Origin: Sulfurimonas sp.
GTDB taxonomy: Bacteria; Campylobacterota; Campylobacteria; Campylobacterales; Sulfurimonadaceae
Assembly: GCF_023229025.1 (NCBI RefSeq)
Contig: NZ_JALOAA010000030.1
Span: 1 to 26,040 of the forward strand
DNA length: 26,040 nt
Reading direction: 5' to 3'
Part shown: positions 1-6,319 of the stretch, piece after piece
Numbering within the stretch: the stretch's first letter is position 1
How the letters are laid out: every line of letters starts with the position of its first letter
Notes under the pieces: model-generated
The model's database searches: none
Told to the model about the DNA's origin: nothing
What the model saw: only the letters and a program-made list of their open reading frames with translations
Program-made: the position numbers and the translations under genes

Positions 1-72
1 AAGCTCTTTTAAGCCATCAAGTAAAATTTCTTTTGTATTTTTTTTCCCTAAGTAGCCGACGATTCCACACAT
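1..72 (-). CDS. glmS: GlmS, glutamine-fructose-6-phosphate aminotransferase (N-terminal 24 codons only)
   Basis: The gene starts at the ATG at 72 and runs off the left edge of the window. The visible residues read MCGIVGYLGKKNTKEILLDG and four more. This is the signature start of class II glutamine amidotransferases, where Cys2 becomes the N-terminal nucleophile after Met removal, followed by the G-I-V-G-Y strand. The spacing and the LxGLKxLExR-type helix fit GlmS, which makes glucosamine-6-phosphate for peptidoglycan and lipid A, better than PurF or AsnB. A Shine-Dalgarno-like AAGGGA lies 7-8 nt upstream. It follows glnD on the same strand with a 76-nt gap, so the two may be cotranscribed. 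Only the N-terminus is seen, so another Ntn glutaminase is not excluded. Confidence 0.85.
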   Translation of the reverse strand, partial: MCGIVGYLGKKNTKEILLDGLKEL

Positions 73-75
73 ATT

Positions 76-162
76 TTATTCCCTTAATTTATTTTTAACG
101 ATGTCGGAAGTAATTCCGCCATCTTCGCTAGCCGCTATGGCACTGAAGCTAGGCGTTGTCAC
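76..162 (-). other. Possible 28-codon ORF, or out-of-frame C-terminal extension of GlnD
   Basis: Between the glnD stop and glmS, the frame +1 to GlnD is open. It can be read from a GTG at 162, overlapping the last codons of glnD, to a TAA at 76-78 just before glmS. The peptide would begin MTTPSFSAIAASEDGG and end NKLRE. The open frame extends further up inside glnD, to a run of six A on the coding strand at 177-182. Loss of one A there would fuse it to GlnD as a C-terminal extension of about 35 residues. The GTG has no clear ribosome binding site. I do not recognise the peptide. It may be chance, a small gene, or a sign of a homopolymer indel in glnD. Confidence 0.15.
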
Positions 163-2680
163 GCCAGATTCTAGAGTTTTTTGTTAATAACATATAAATT
201 TTTTTGACATTATTACATATATCGTTTTGTTTTTCTATTAAGAAGCTGTCTCTTACCCTATTTTTGGTGCTATGAATTTTAGCGGTGACAATATTTATGC
301 TAAGTTCTTCAAAACAGACCATAATATAAGCCAAAAGACCTTTTTGGTTTTGTGTGTTTATGCAAACTTCTGCATAGGTGAGCGAGTGTTCACAATCTAT
401 ATCTATCTCATTTTTATTTATAACTACATCTTTTAGTTTTATATCTCTGCTCATGTCAAAAGCGTTGTTGATTATATTTTCTATGTGAATCGTCTCACTA
501 TCATCCACATGCTCTATAAACTCTATCTTAAAATACTTAACGTCGTCAAAGAGGGTAAATATCTCCATTGATGCAACATCAAGGTGGCTTAGAGATGCCA
601 GAAGATAGCCTATATTTAGCGGGAGTTTTCTGTATATCTCAATTACCAAAGAGCTTTGCAAATTAATAGAGAAGTCATACTCTTTTGTCTTTGAGGCTTT
701 CTTGGCTATCTCTATAATATCATGAGGTGTATGTTTTAGAAAAAAGAGATTTGACTCAATTCGTAGAAGTTTGCTCTGTAGGAGTTTTGGCAACTCAATA
801 AACTCCTGAAGTTTTGCGACGCGCCTTTCGCTGTTTATCCTTTTTGATGCGTCGGTTATTCTTTGGCGGTTTTGTGCGACCTCAAGTGCGTTTATATAGA
901 GCTCGCGCAAAAGTTTAGATGTAAAAGAGTTGTAAACACCTTCGCCGACTCCGTTTATATCCGCATAGGTAAGAACGTAAAGGAGTTTCAGATTTTTTAT
1001 GCCTCCCACGTTTGACATAAACTTATAGAGCGTTTTTTCATTATGTATATTTTCTCTATGTGCTACATTACTCATGGTTACATGCTGTTTTACTAGAGTA
1101 ACGCATCTCTCTTTCTCCTCCTCTTTGAGTTTCATTTTTTGGGCAAAAGCGGCTATGAGTTTAGCTCCCACTTCGCTGTGATCTTGCACTCTTCCTTTTC
1201 CGCTGTCATGAAATAGAGTTACAATCTTTAGTAAAAGTTTCTCATCGCTGCTAAACTCATCATGTAGTTTTTTGATAAAAGGCTCTTTGATATTCTCAAG
1301 TGCCTCTACACATTTTATGGAGTGAATATCTACCGGATAGTGATGGTATCCGTCAAACTGAGGCAGATGAAGCACTTTTTTAAAGTTGCCAAACAGATGA
1401 TGGAGGATTCCTGCATCGTAAAATAGTTTTAAAAACGGGTACATATATCTTTTTTTGAAGAGCTCTTTTAGAAGTGAGTATGTTTTTGCTTGAAGCGGAT
1501 ACTTTATCTTTGTATATGTAAGTTGATTTAAAAATCCGGCATCAAAATGGTATGGTTTATCTTCCAGCGATACCAAAATCTCAAGCAGCTTGTTAAGTGG
1601 GAGAGTCGTAAGGTTGTAGGAGGCATAGACTCTATCATTTAGCTTATAGATGCCTTTGTATATACGATTTTTTCTAAACTCCCCAAGCTGTGACATATCG
1701 GCAATGTAAGGACGAATCATCTTTTTAATAAATATTTGCGTAAAGTTGCTTATACGCCACTGCGCTTCAAGAACTTTTGAAACCATCTTCTGTTGATTGG
1801 TAAATCCAAGAAGACGGCTTACTTCGGGTATAAACTCTAGAAGAAGTCTGTCCTCTTGCTTGTTTGTAATAAGATGAAGAGCGCTTCTTGTACGAAAAAG
1901 TAGCTCCAGTGCTGCTCTATACTCTCTGTACTCCTCATCCGAGAATAGAGTGCCTGCTAAATCTTTGAGCGTTGTAACTCCGTAGATTGTATGTGCAATC
2001 CAAAAGATAGAGTTGGAGTCGCGAAGTCCGCCGACACTCTCTTTGATATTTGGCTGCATTGATGTCGGGTACTTTTTACGTCTTAGCTGCGACTCTTTGA
2101 CTTTTGAGAGAATAAACTCTTTTTGACTATGGAGGCGTATCCTATTTAGCTCTTTGCTTGTCTCATGCCATGTAAGCGTAGAACCTGTTACAAATCTGGC
2201 TTCCATCAATGCCGTTCTAATGGTAATATCCTCTTTGCTTGGGGCAAAAAGGTCGTTTACCTCATGAACTCTATGTCCAAGTTTCAGTCCAGCATCAAGA
2301 GCAAGATAGAAAAACTTCTCTATTATGAGTTCGCTGTTAAAGCCGTCTACTTTTTCATAGACTATAAGCAGATCCACATCACTGTGGACACAGAGCTGTT
2401 CGCGACCGTAGCTTCCCAGAGCGATAATCGCTATGGGGATGGAGCTTCTCATGGGAAGATAGTTGCCAAAGATGCGTCTTAGCGTAGTTTTGTACATCAA
2501 AGTTATAATGGAGTCGAGCTGTTTTGTATGGCGGACAAGAAAATCTTTTCCCTGATTTTTTTTAAACAACTCACTTAGTGAAGTTTTATACTCACGGATA
2601 AAAGCTTTAAAGAGCTTTGATAGCTCAAAATCACTACCGTTTTTTTCTATTAAATCTTCAATCTGCAGTATTAAATCCAA
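149..2680 (-). CDS. glnD: GlnD, bifunctional PII uridylyltransferase/uridylyl-removing enzyme
   Basis: GlnD adds UMP to the nitrogen-signalling PII protein when glutamine is low and removes it when glutamine is high. The 843-residue product shows the family order. The nucleotidyltransferase core is GSYGR (89-93) with SDVDLLI (100-106, metal ligands D101 and D103). The GlnD signature KESVGGLRD is near 213-221. The HD phosphohydrolase domain has LFHDSGKGR with H491-D492 and DHSEVG shortly after. The C-terminus has two ACT-like repeats; the first (about 700-760) is weak and the second (about 775-830, with QKGLLAYIMVCF) is clear. The length is slightly under the usual 850-890. The start is TTG at 2680, with AGGA 8 nt upstream; the next in-frame Met lies about 60 residues later and would cut into the fold. 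It is divergent from the ABM gene. The last 5 codons lie in an open +1 frame (see the 76-162 entry). Confidence 0.95.
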   Translation of the reverse strand: MDLILQIEDLIEKNGSDFELSKLFKAFIREYKTSLSELFKKNQGKDFLVRHTKQLDSIITLMYKTTLRRIFGNYLPMRSSIPIAIIALGSYGREQLCVHSDVDLLIVYEKVDGFNSELIIEKFFYLALDAGLKLGHRVHEVNDLFAPSKEDITIRTALMEARFVTGSTLTWHETSKELNRIRLHSQKEFILSKVKESQLRRKKYPTSMQPNIKESVGGLRDSNSIFWIAHTIYGVTTLKDLAGTLFSDEEYREYRAALELLFRTRSALHLITNKQEDRLLLEFIPEVSRLLGFTNQQKMVSKVLEAQWRISNFTQIFIKKMIRPYIADMSQLGEFRKNRIYKGIYKLNDRVYASYNLTTLPLNKLLEILVSLEDKPYHFDAGFLNQLTYTKIKYPLQAKTYSLLKELFKKRYMYPFLKLFYDAGILHHLFGNFKKVLHLPQFDGYHHYPVDIHSIKCVEALENIKEPFIKKLHDEFSSDEKLLLKIVTLFHDSGKGRVQDHSEVGAKLIAAFAQKMKLKEEEKERCVTLVKQHVTMSNVAHRENIHNEKTLYKFMSNVGGIKNLKLLYVLTYADINGVGEGVYNSFTSKLLRELYINALEVAQNRQRITDASKRINSERRVAKLQEFIELPKLLQSKLLRIESNLFFLKHTPHDIIEIAKKASKTKEYDFSINLQSSLVIEIYRKLPLNIGYLLASLSHLDVASMEIFTLFDDVKYFKIEFIEHVDDSETIHIENIINNAFDMSRDIKLKDVVINKNEIDIDCEHSLTYAEVCINTQNQKGLLAYIMVCFEELSINIVTAKIHSTKNRVRDSFLIEKQNDICNNVKKIYMLLTKNSRIWRDNA

Positions 2681-2704
2681 ATAAAATATCCTAATTTTTT
2701 TATT

Positions 2705-2710
2705 ATTATA
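2705..2710 (-). promoter_or_regulatory. Candidate -10 box for glnD
   Basis: The minus strand reads TATAAT here, 25 nt before the TTG start of glnD and before its AGGA ribosome binding site. A TTTGAC stretch lies just upstream but too close to be a standard -35. Campylobacterota promoters often rely on the -10 alone, so the call rests on that box and its position. Confidence 0.45.
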
Positions 2711-2730
2711 GTCAAATTACCCATTTTTGC

Positions 2731-2736
2731 TATAAT
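2731..2736 (+). promoter_or_regulatory. Extended -10 promoter for the ABM-domain gene
   Basis: The sequence TTTTTGCTATAAT gives a perfect TATAAT with an upstream TGN extension and a T-run, which is a good campylobacterote sigma-70 promoter. The ATG lies 36 nt downstream. Together with the minus-strand box at 2705-2710 it forms a compact divergent promoter region in the 92-nt gap. Confidence 0.55.
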
Positions 2737-2772
2737 CGCTACGATTAAAAAATAGGCAGAGGAAAATATAAC

Positions 2773-3060
2773 ATGACAATAACAAAAAGAGTAACTTTTA
2801 TAGCAAAAGAGGGTAGTGAAGCTAAAATGAAAGAGCTTTTAACTGCAATGGTTAAGCCAAGTAAAGCAGAAGATGGCTGCATATTTTACGATATTTTTGT
2901 GTATGAAAACAACCCGAGAAAATTTATGGCAGTTGAGTCTTGGAGAGATGAAGCCGCTTTAGATGGACATAAAGCAAGCAAACATTACGCTATTTATAAG
3001 TCTTCTTATGAGCCGTATTGTGAAAAAAAATATAGTGATGAACTAGAGGTTTTGGGGTAA
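2773..3060 (+). CDS. ABM-fold (antibiotic biosynthesis monooxygenase / YgiN-like) small protein
   Basis: This 95-residue protein has the features of the dimeric alpha+beta-barrel ABM family. An N-terminal strand (TKRVTFIAKEG) is followed by a helix (AKMKELLTAMV), then D-GCIFYDIFVYENNP, then the diagnostic FMAVESWRDEAALDGHKASKHY. That last part matches the W-x-D/S-x(3)-L-x-x-H segment of YgiN-type quinol monooxygenases. Such proteins are small cytoplasmic oxygenases or ligand-binding folds that act without metals or flavin; the substrate cannot be deduced. An AGAGGA ribosome binding site precedes the ATG. It is monocistronic, and the attC-like hairpin downstream would be the first possible transcription stop. 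It is probably the last core gene before the accessory island. Confidence 0.85.
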   Translation: MTITKRVTFIAKEGSEAKMKELLTAMVKPSKAEDGCIFYDIFVYENNPRKFMAVESWRDEAALDGHKASKHYAIYKSSYEPYCEKKYSDELEVLG

Positions 3061-3082
3061 GAATGGTGTGATTATTTTGCAA

Positions 3083-3170
3083 GCTAGCGGGAGTGCAGTG
3101 AGCAGACAACGGTTAAAGATAGCCAATAAATTGCCGTTAGGTGATTTATTGGCTACTCTGTTTTGTTAGC
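3083..3170 (-). repeat. attC-like recombination site 1 (imperfect palindrome after the toxin gene)
   Basis: Read on the minus strand, the site opens with GCTAAC (3165-3170). It continues through a perfect 12-bp stem (arms 3144-3155 and 3120-3131, 12-nt loop) and ends in a core-like AACCGTTGTC (3105-3114). The stem can be extended outward if one extra G is bulged from the left arm (AGAGTAGCC against AGATAGCC), which is the hallmark extrahelical base of integron attC sites. Past the core, 3083-3104 resembles the flank of the second site (3829-3850), including a shared GCTCACTGC. The toxin stop codon lies inside the left arm. The strict GTTRRRY core consensus is not met. The hairpin could also act as a transcription terminator. 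Confidence 0.5.
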
Positions 3171-3502
3171 ATATTCCCTCTTAATAGTTTCTGCAATAAC
3201 AGCTCTTCTACATTTTGTCTTGAATCAAAAATAGCCATAATATAAACAGTATCATTTTCAATTTTGTACATTATTCTGTAAGGTTGTGCAATCAGTTCTC
3301 TATAAATAGTTATACCTTCTTTTAGAAGTTCAGGAACTACTCTACCTCTTAAAGGAAAAAAATTGCTAGATTGCACTTTTTCTTTTATTTGTTCATAAAC
3401 TTTTCTTGCAGCATTTAAACTATCTTTTTTGATATAATCAACAATATTTAAAAGGTCTTCTTTTGCATTTGAAGTCCATTTAACTTTATTAATTTTAATC
3501 AT
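3146..3502 (-). CDS. RelE/ParE-superfamily toxin
   Basis: This 118-residue protein has the ParE/RelE fold pattern. The N-terminal strand VKWTSNAKEDLLNIVDYI carries the typical W-x-x-x-A-x-x-D-L helix. A long helix follows (AARKVYEQIKEKVQSS). Then comes FPLRGRVVPEL, and the C-terminal sheet IYRELIAQPYRIMYKIENDTVYIMAIFDSR, with the family's R-E-L-I-x-x-Y-R-I-x-Y core. Members either cleave mRNA at the ribosome (RelE) or poison gyrase (ParE); the sequence is closer to ParE, but the target is not certain. The start ATG overlaps the antitoxin stop by 4 nt, giving translational coupling. The last eight residues (MLTKQSSQ) are encoded within attC-like site 1, so the C-terminus seems to have been set by the recombination site. 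Confidence 0.88.
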   Translation of the reverse strand: MIKINKVKWTSNAKEDLLNIVDYIKKDSLNAARKVYEQIKEKVQSSNFFPLRGRVVPELLKEGITIYRELIAQPYRIMYKIENDTVYIMAIFDSRQNVEELLLQKLLRGNMLTKQSSQ

Positions 3503-3771
3503 TTATCAAGGAGTTCTTCTACAGAGTTAAAAACATCTTCTTCAGTCTGAAGATTTTCACTTCTAATATCTTCTTCTGCAAATGAAAGAAGCTTCATTAT
3601 AGTAAGAGCATTTTTCATATCTTCATAACTTTTTGGATCTTGTATAACAGCTTTAGCTTCACCATTTTGTGTGATAATCATAGGTCTATGAGTTTCATTG
3701 ATATATTTTAAAACATCAGCTGCTTTACTTTTTAGATAGGTAACAGGCTTTATATCATTTACAATTTGCAT
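3499..3771 (-). CDS. Phd/YefM-family antitoxin
   Basis: This 90-residue protein neutralises the downstream toxin and represses the operon. Its N-terminal DNA-binding Phd/YefM fold is visible as VNDIKPVTYLKSKAADVLKYI, then the family hallmark PMIITQNGEAKAVIQDPKSYE (about 30-50). The acidic C-terminal tail (SEEDIRSENL-type composition, many E and D) would wrap the toxin. The ATG has a strong GAAGGAG ribosome binding site. It overlaps the toxin by 4 nt, antitoxin first, as usual for these modules. A palindromic operator overlaps its promoter at 3793-3820. Confidence 0.9.
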   Translation of the reverse strand: MQIVNDIKPVTYLKSKAADVLKYINETHRPMIITQNGEAKAVIQDPKSYEDMKNALTIMKLLSFAEEDIRSENLQTEEDVFNSVEELLDK

Positions 3772-3792
3772 AAAATCTCCTTCAGTCCTTTT

Positions 3793-3820
3793 ATTGTACC
3801 AAATTAAGACTTAATGTACA
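3793..3820 (-). promoter_or_regulatory. Toxin-antitoxin promoter with overlapping palindromic operator
   Basis: The minus strand has a -10-like TACAAT (3793-3798). Upstream is a nested dyad: TGTAC (3795-3799) and GTACA (3816-3820) enclose a perfect ATTAAG-A-CTTAAT palindrome (3803-3815). One outer element is an exact TGTACA (3815-3820) and the other is TGTACC. TGTACA is the core hexamer bound by E. coli YefM, so this is a likely autoregulatory site. Confidence 0.6.
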
Positions 3821-3828
3821 AATGTGAT

Positions 3829-3981
3829 GCTAACGGTCACGCAGTGAGCGGATAACGGTTGAGTTAAGCGACAAGGCGATATAACTTAGTAAAATTTAGT
3901 CTTGCATCTAACCAATTTTAAAAGATAAAAACTAGATATTTTGCAGTGTAGCCTTGTTCGATTTCTACGATTTGTTATAGC
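3829..3981 (-). repeat. attC-like recombination site 2 (after the restriction endonuclease gene)
   Basis: On the minus strand the site begins directly after the endonuclease stop with GCTATAACAAATCG (3968-3981). It contains inverted arms CGAACAAGGC (3951-3960) and GCCTTGTCG (3869-3877) that pair except for one extra A in the left arm. It then reads CTTAACTCAACCGTTATC (3851-3868), very like the right half of classical aadA-type attC sites. It ends in the flank shared with site 1, finishing GTTAGC (3829-3834). The outer ATAAC pairs with GTTAT. The length of roughly 130-150 nt is in the range of long attC sites such as Vibrio cholerae repeats. No integrase is in the window. Confidence 0.55.
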
Positions 3982-3983
3982 TT

Positions 3984-4733
3984 CTAAGAGTCAGCTGTCA
4001 TTTCTTTTATAATATTCCAGTTTTCTTTATAATTTACAACATCGCTAAGTTTAACTGTTTTACATTTATCTTCATCTAATTTATCAGCCCAACTCATTGG
4101 TATAATGTAGCATATACCAACCTGTTTATCGACAGCAACATAAATATCACAGTCTTTAGATGTTATTCTTTGACCTACATTTCTTTCATGTTTGTGGTCA
4201 ATACCTTGTCCACCTCTATCTCTATCTTTAAAACTAATATTATTTCCAGAGCTAATACCTTTTATTTGAACTCGTAATAGTTTGTCATTAAAATCAATTA
4301 TTGCATCATATCTACTACTTCTTACATCTACACTACTACAGTTAAACCCTGCTAATATTGCTCTTGCAACAAATATAAATTCAGCACTATCTCCTGCATT
4401 TGCAGTCATTACACCGCTTTCAATATGATTAATATTAGTACTAAATCCATTAGTCATTGCAATATATAGTGACTTTTCTATAATCTTTTTTAAATCAGTT
4501 TTGATGAATTTAAACTCATTTTTTAATGTCTCATCTTCTAAAGATTTTTCAATTTCTTCAATATTAATTTTTGATAGTTCATTTAAATTAACAACATTAG
4601 CTATATCATAAAAAAATTTAGTTTGATAATATCTTTTTAATTCTGCTTCAGATAAATTATGCTTTGTTGCTATCGTTTTTACTGCATTCTTTTTATAATC
4701 ATTTTCTTTTAATTCATCAATATATTTACACAT
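3984..4733 (-). CDS. Type II restriction endonuclease, PD-(D/E)XK fold with a Q-x-K variant motif
   Basis: This is the partner of the adjacent methyltransferase, so the inferred role is cleavage of unmethylated DNA at the same site. The 249-residue protein has a helical N-terminal half (1-110). The nuclease core follows: AGDSAEFIFVARAILAGF (E118 on the first core helix), then RYDAIIDFNDKLLRVQIKG with D143 and Q156-I-K158. This resembles the group-I-intron-type PD-(D/E)XK endonucleases, where the usual E/D before x-K is replaced by Q. A DRDRGGQGIDHKHER segment (170-184) rich in charged and Gly residues may contact DNA. The ATG lies inside the methyltransferase end (8-nt overlap, 4726-4733), a common way to translate methylase first. 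It is AT-rich like its partner. The recognition sequence is unknown. Confidence 0.8.
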   Translation of the reverse strand: MCKYIDELKENDYKKNAVKTIATKHNLSEAELKRYYQTKFFYDIANVVNLNELSKINIEEIEKSLEDETLKNEFKFIKTDLKKIIEKSLYIAMTNGFSTNINHIESGVMTANAGDSAEFIFVARAILAGFNCSSVDVRSSRYDAIIDFNDKLLRVQIKGISSGNNISFKDRDRGGQGIDHKHERNVGQRITSKDCDIYVAVDKQVGICYIIPMSWADKLDEDKCKTVKLSDVVNYKENWNIIKEMTADS

Positions 4734-5751
4734 TTAAAGCCTTTTTTATTTCTTTTGCAATCGCTTCTATAACTGGCACAGTTACAGAATTTCCTATTTG
4801 CTTATAAAGATGTGATGGTGCTAAACTATCACATAAAATAAAGTTATCATCATATCCTTGAAATCTTGCACACTCTCTTGGTGTAAGTTTTCTAATATCT
4901 TTTTTATCAATAATAAGAGGTACATTGTGACCACCTGTACCCATGTTAGCTGTTAATGTAGGGCATAATTTACTTTTGTTCTCTCTGACATATTTTCTTC
5001 GCCATTGATAAACAGTATCAGTGTTTTTCATCTCTTCTTTTAACTGTCGATAATATTTGCTTTTAGAGTAATAAAATTTTTCTTCTGCTTCATCATCTAA
5101 TAAGTCATTTACAGTTTTGGTTAATTTTTTTGGTTTAGGGAAGTTAAAATTGTTATGTGCATTTTTATTTTTAAATCCAACTATATAAATTCTTTCCCTA
5201 TTTTGTGGTACATTAGCATATTCTGCACTATTTAAAACTTTATAACTTATATAATAACCCCTATTTTCAAGCTCATTCAAAATAATATTGAATGTCCTAC
5301 CTTCATCATGTCCTTGCAAATTTTTAACATTTTCTAAAAAAATTACTTGAGGTTCTAAGTCATCTATAAATCGAAGTATTTCAAAAAAAACATTTCCTCT
5401 ATCATCTTCAAAACCTTTTCTATATCCTGCAACAGAAAAGGCTTGACATGGAAATCCACCTGTTAAAATATCTATCCTTTCCACTTCATTTGTTTGAAGT
5501 TCTTTTAAATCTTTTTCAAAAAGAGTATGATTATGATTCTTTCTATAGGTTATAGCAGCATGTTTATCAATCTCATTTGCCCATGAAATTTTAAAACCTA
5601 CTTTTTTAAAACCAAGTTCAATTCCACCAATTCCAGCAAATAATCCACCTACTTTTAAATTATTTTTAGCTTTATTGTCATAATTCATTATTTGAGTCAT
5701 AGTATTTTCTTGAACATTAAAATCAAATGAACTTTGTATATTACTACTCAT
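4726..5751 (-). CDS. DNA (cytosine-5-)-methyltransferase, type II R-M modification subunit
   Basis: The enzyme transfers methyl from S-adenosylmethionine to C5 of cytosine and protects the host from the cognate endonuclease. All main motifs are visible in order in 341 residues: motif I GLFAGIGGIELGF (36-48), the motif II acidic WANEID, motif IV GGFPCQAFS with catalytic Cys102, motif VI LENVKNL (139-145), motif VIII QNRERIYIVGF (183-193), and motif X with KQIGNSVTVPV near the C-terminus. The target-recognition region is about 200-290. A KLTPRECARFQGY segment (motif IX side) is typical. The ATG at 5751 has AAGGATGG upstream and a TATAAT at 5774-5779. It overlaps the endonuclease gene by 8 nt. 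A 33-bp repeat shared with the upstream small gene lies 48 nt before the start. Confidence 0.95.
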   Translation of the reverse strand: MSSNIQSSFDFNVQENTMTQIMNYDNKAKNNLKVGGLFAGIGGIELGFKKVGFKISWANEIDKHAAITYRKNHNHTLFEKDLKELQTNEVERIDILTGGFPCQAFSVAGYRKGFEDDRGNVFFEILRFIDDLEPQVIFLENVKNLQGHDEGRTFNIILNELENRGYYISYKVLNSAEYANVPQNRERIYIVGFKNKNAHNNFNFPKPKKLTKTVNDLLDDEAEEKFYYSKSKYYRQLKEEMKNTDTVYQWRRKYVRENKSKLCPTLTANMGTGGHNVPLIIDKKDIRKLTPRECARFQGYDDNFILCDSLAPSHLYKQIGNSVTVPVIEAIAKEIKKALNV

Positions 5752-5773
5752 AATCCATCCTTTTTTTGATGTT

Positions 5774-5779
5774 ATTATA
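5774..5779 (-). promoter_or_regulatory. Candidate -10 box for the methyltransferase-endonuclease operon
   Basis: The minus strand reads GGACTATAATAAC here, 22 nt before the methyltransferase ATG. The long A-tract upstream and the repeat at 5799-5831, which contains a TTGACA too distant for a normal -35, suggest an A-tract-assisted promoter. Confidence 0.5.
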
Positions 5780-5798
5780 GTCCTTTTTTTTATTTTTG

Positions 5799-5831
5799 TT
5801 TAAAAATATGTCAAATTGCAATATTTTTTTA
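5799..5831 (-). repeat. AT-rich repeat copy 1 with dyad symmetry, upstream of the R-M operon
   Basis: This stretch aligns with 6380-6412 with two substitutions and one 1-nt indel over about 33 nt. On the minus strand each copy contains AAATAT, an 11-nt spacer, then ATATTT. One copy lies upstream of the R-M operon and the other upstream of the small gene at 5872-6264, so a shared operator or a duplicated upstream region is plausible. Confidence 0.6.
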
Positions 5832-5871
5832 TTTATATATTTTATCTAAATTTTACTAATTACATAGTTAA

Positions 5872-6264
5872 TTAAAGTTTCTCTACATATATACTTGTAG
5901 AGCTTGTAAAAGTTACTTTTATTTTATCTCCAACTTTTGCTTTAATTTTACTATACCAACTTCCAATCGTTTTCAAGTTGCCACTACCTTGAAACTGTTT
6001 CGCATATAAATTATCTTGACCTTGACTACCACTTGCTTTTAATATTACATCTGTTAAAGTACCATCACTTGAAGTACATTTATACTCAATATTAGCACCT
6101 TTTTTATTACTCATATAAATGTTAAACTTTGTTGCATATTCTGATGGAATTTGAATATAACCTTCTCCATAAATTAACTCTCTAGTATTTGTATGTCTAT
6201 GCGTTCCCCACTCAATATGTGCTTTTTGTAACGTAACTGTGTATGTATCATCTTTATTTGGCAT
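5872..6264 (-). CDS. Small beta-rich protein of unknown function beside the R-M genes (possible B3-like DNA-binding fold)
   Basis: I do not recognise this 130-residue protein with certainty. It has no signal peptide, membrane segment or HTH motif. Its composition is polar and rich in beta-formers. It shows YGEGYIQIPSEYATKFNIY (about 32-50), then an alternating strand region, LYAKQFQGSGNLKTIGSWYSKI, and a final KVGDKIKVTFTSSTSIYVEKL. The I-P-x-x-Y-A-x-x-F block and the G-D-x-I-x-V-x-F ending recall B3-like or EcoRII-N-type DNA-binding modules of some restriction enzymes; this is pattern recognition, not proof. It has its own AAGGAG ribosome binding site and a TATAAT at 6320-6325. The gene lies 120 nt upstream of the methyltransferase on the same strand. 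It could be a specificity factor, a regulator or an anti-phage accessory. Confidence 0.65.
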   Translation of the reverse strand: MPNKDDTYTVTLQKAHIEWGTHRHTNTRELIYGEGYIQIPSEYATKFNIYMSNKKGANIEYKCTSSDGTLTDVILKASGSQGQDNLYAKQFQGSGNLKTIGSWYSKIKAKVGDKIKVTFTSSTSIYVEKL

Positions 6265-6319
6265 AACAATGTTTCTCCTTAGTGTATATTAAATTTGCTA
6301 TAACTATTTATTCAAGCAT

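Noticed and set aside
177..183. A-AAA-AAC heptamer in the correct frame of glnD, a classical -1 frameshift site
   Set aside because: The -1 frame meets a TAG two codons later, so a programmed -1 shift would only truncate the protein; the open frame is +1, which this heptamer does not promote.
2165..2482. 105-codon plus-strand open frame
   Set aside because: It lies fully antisense to glnD, has no family features, and mirrors coding constraints of the real gene.
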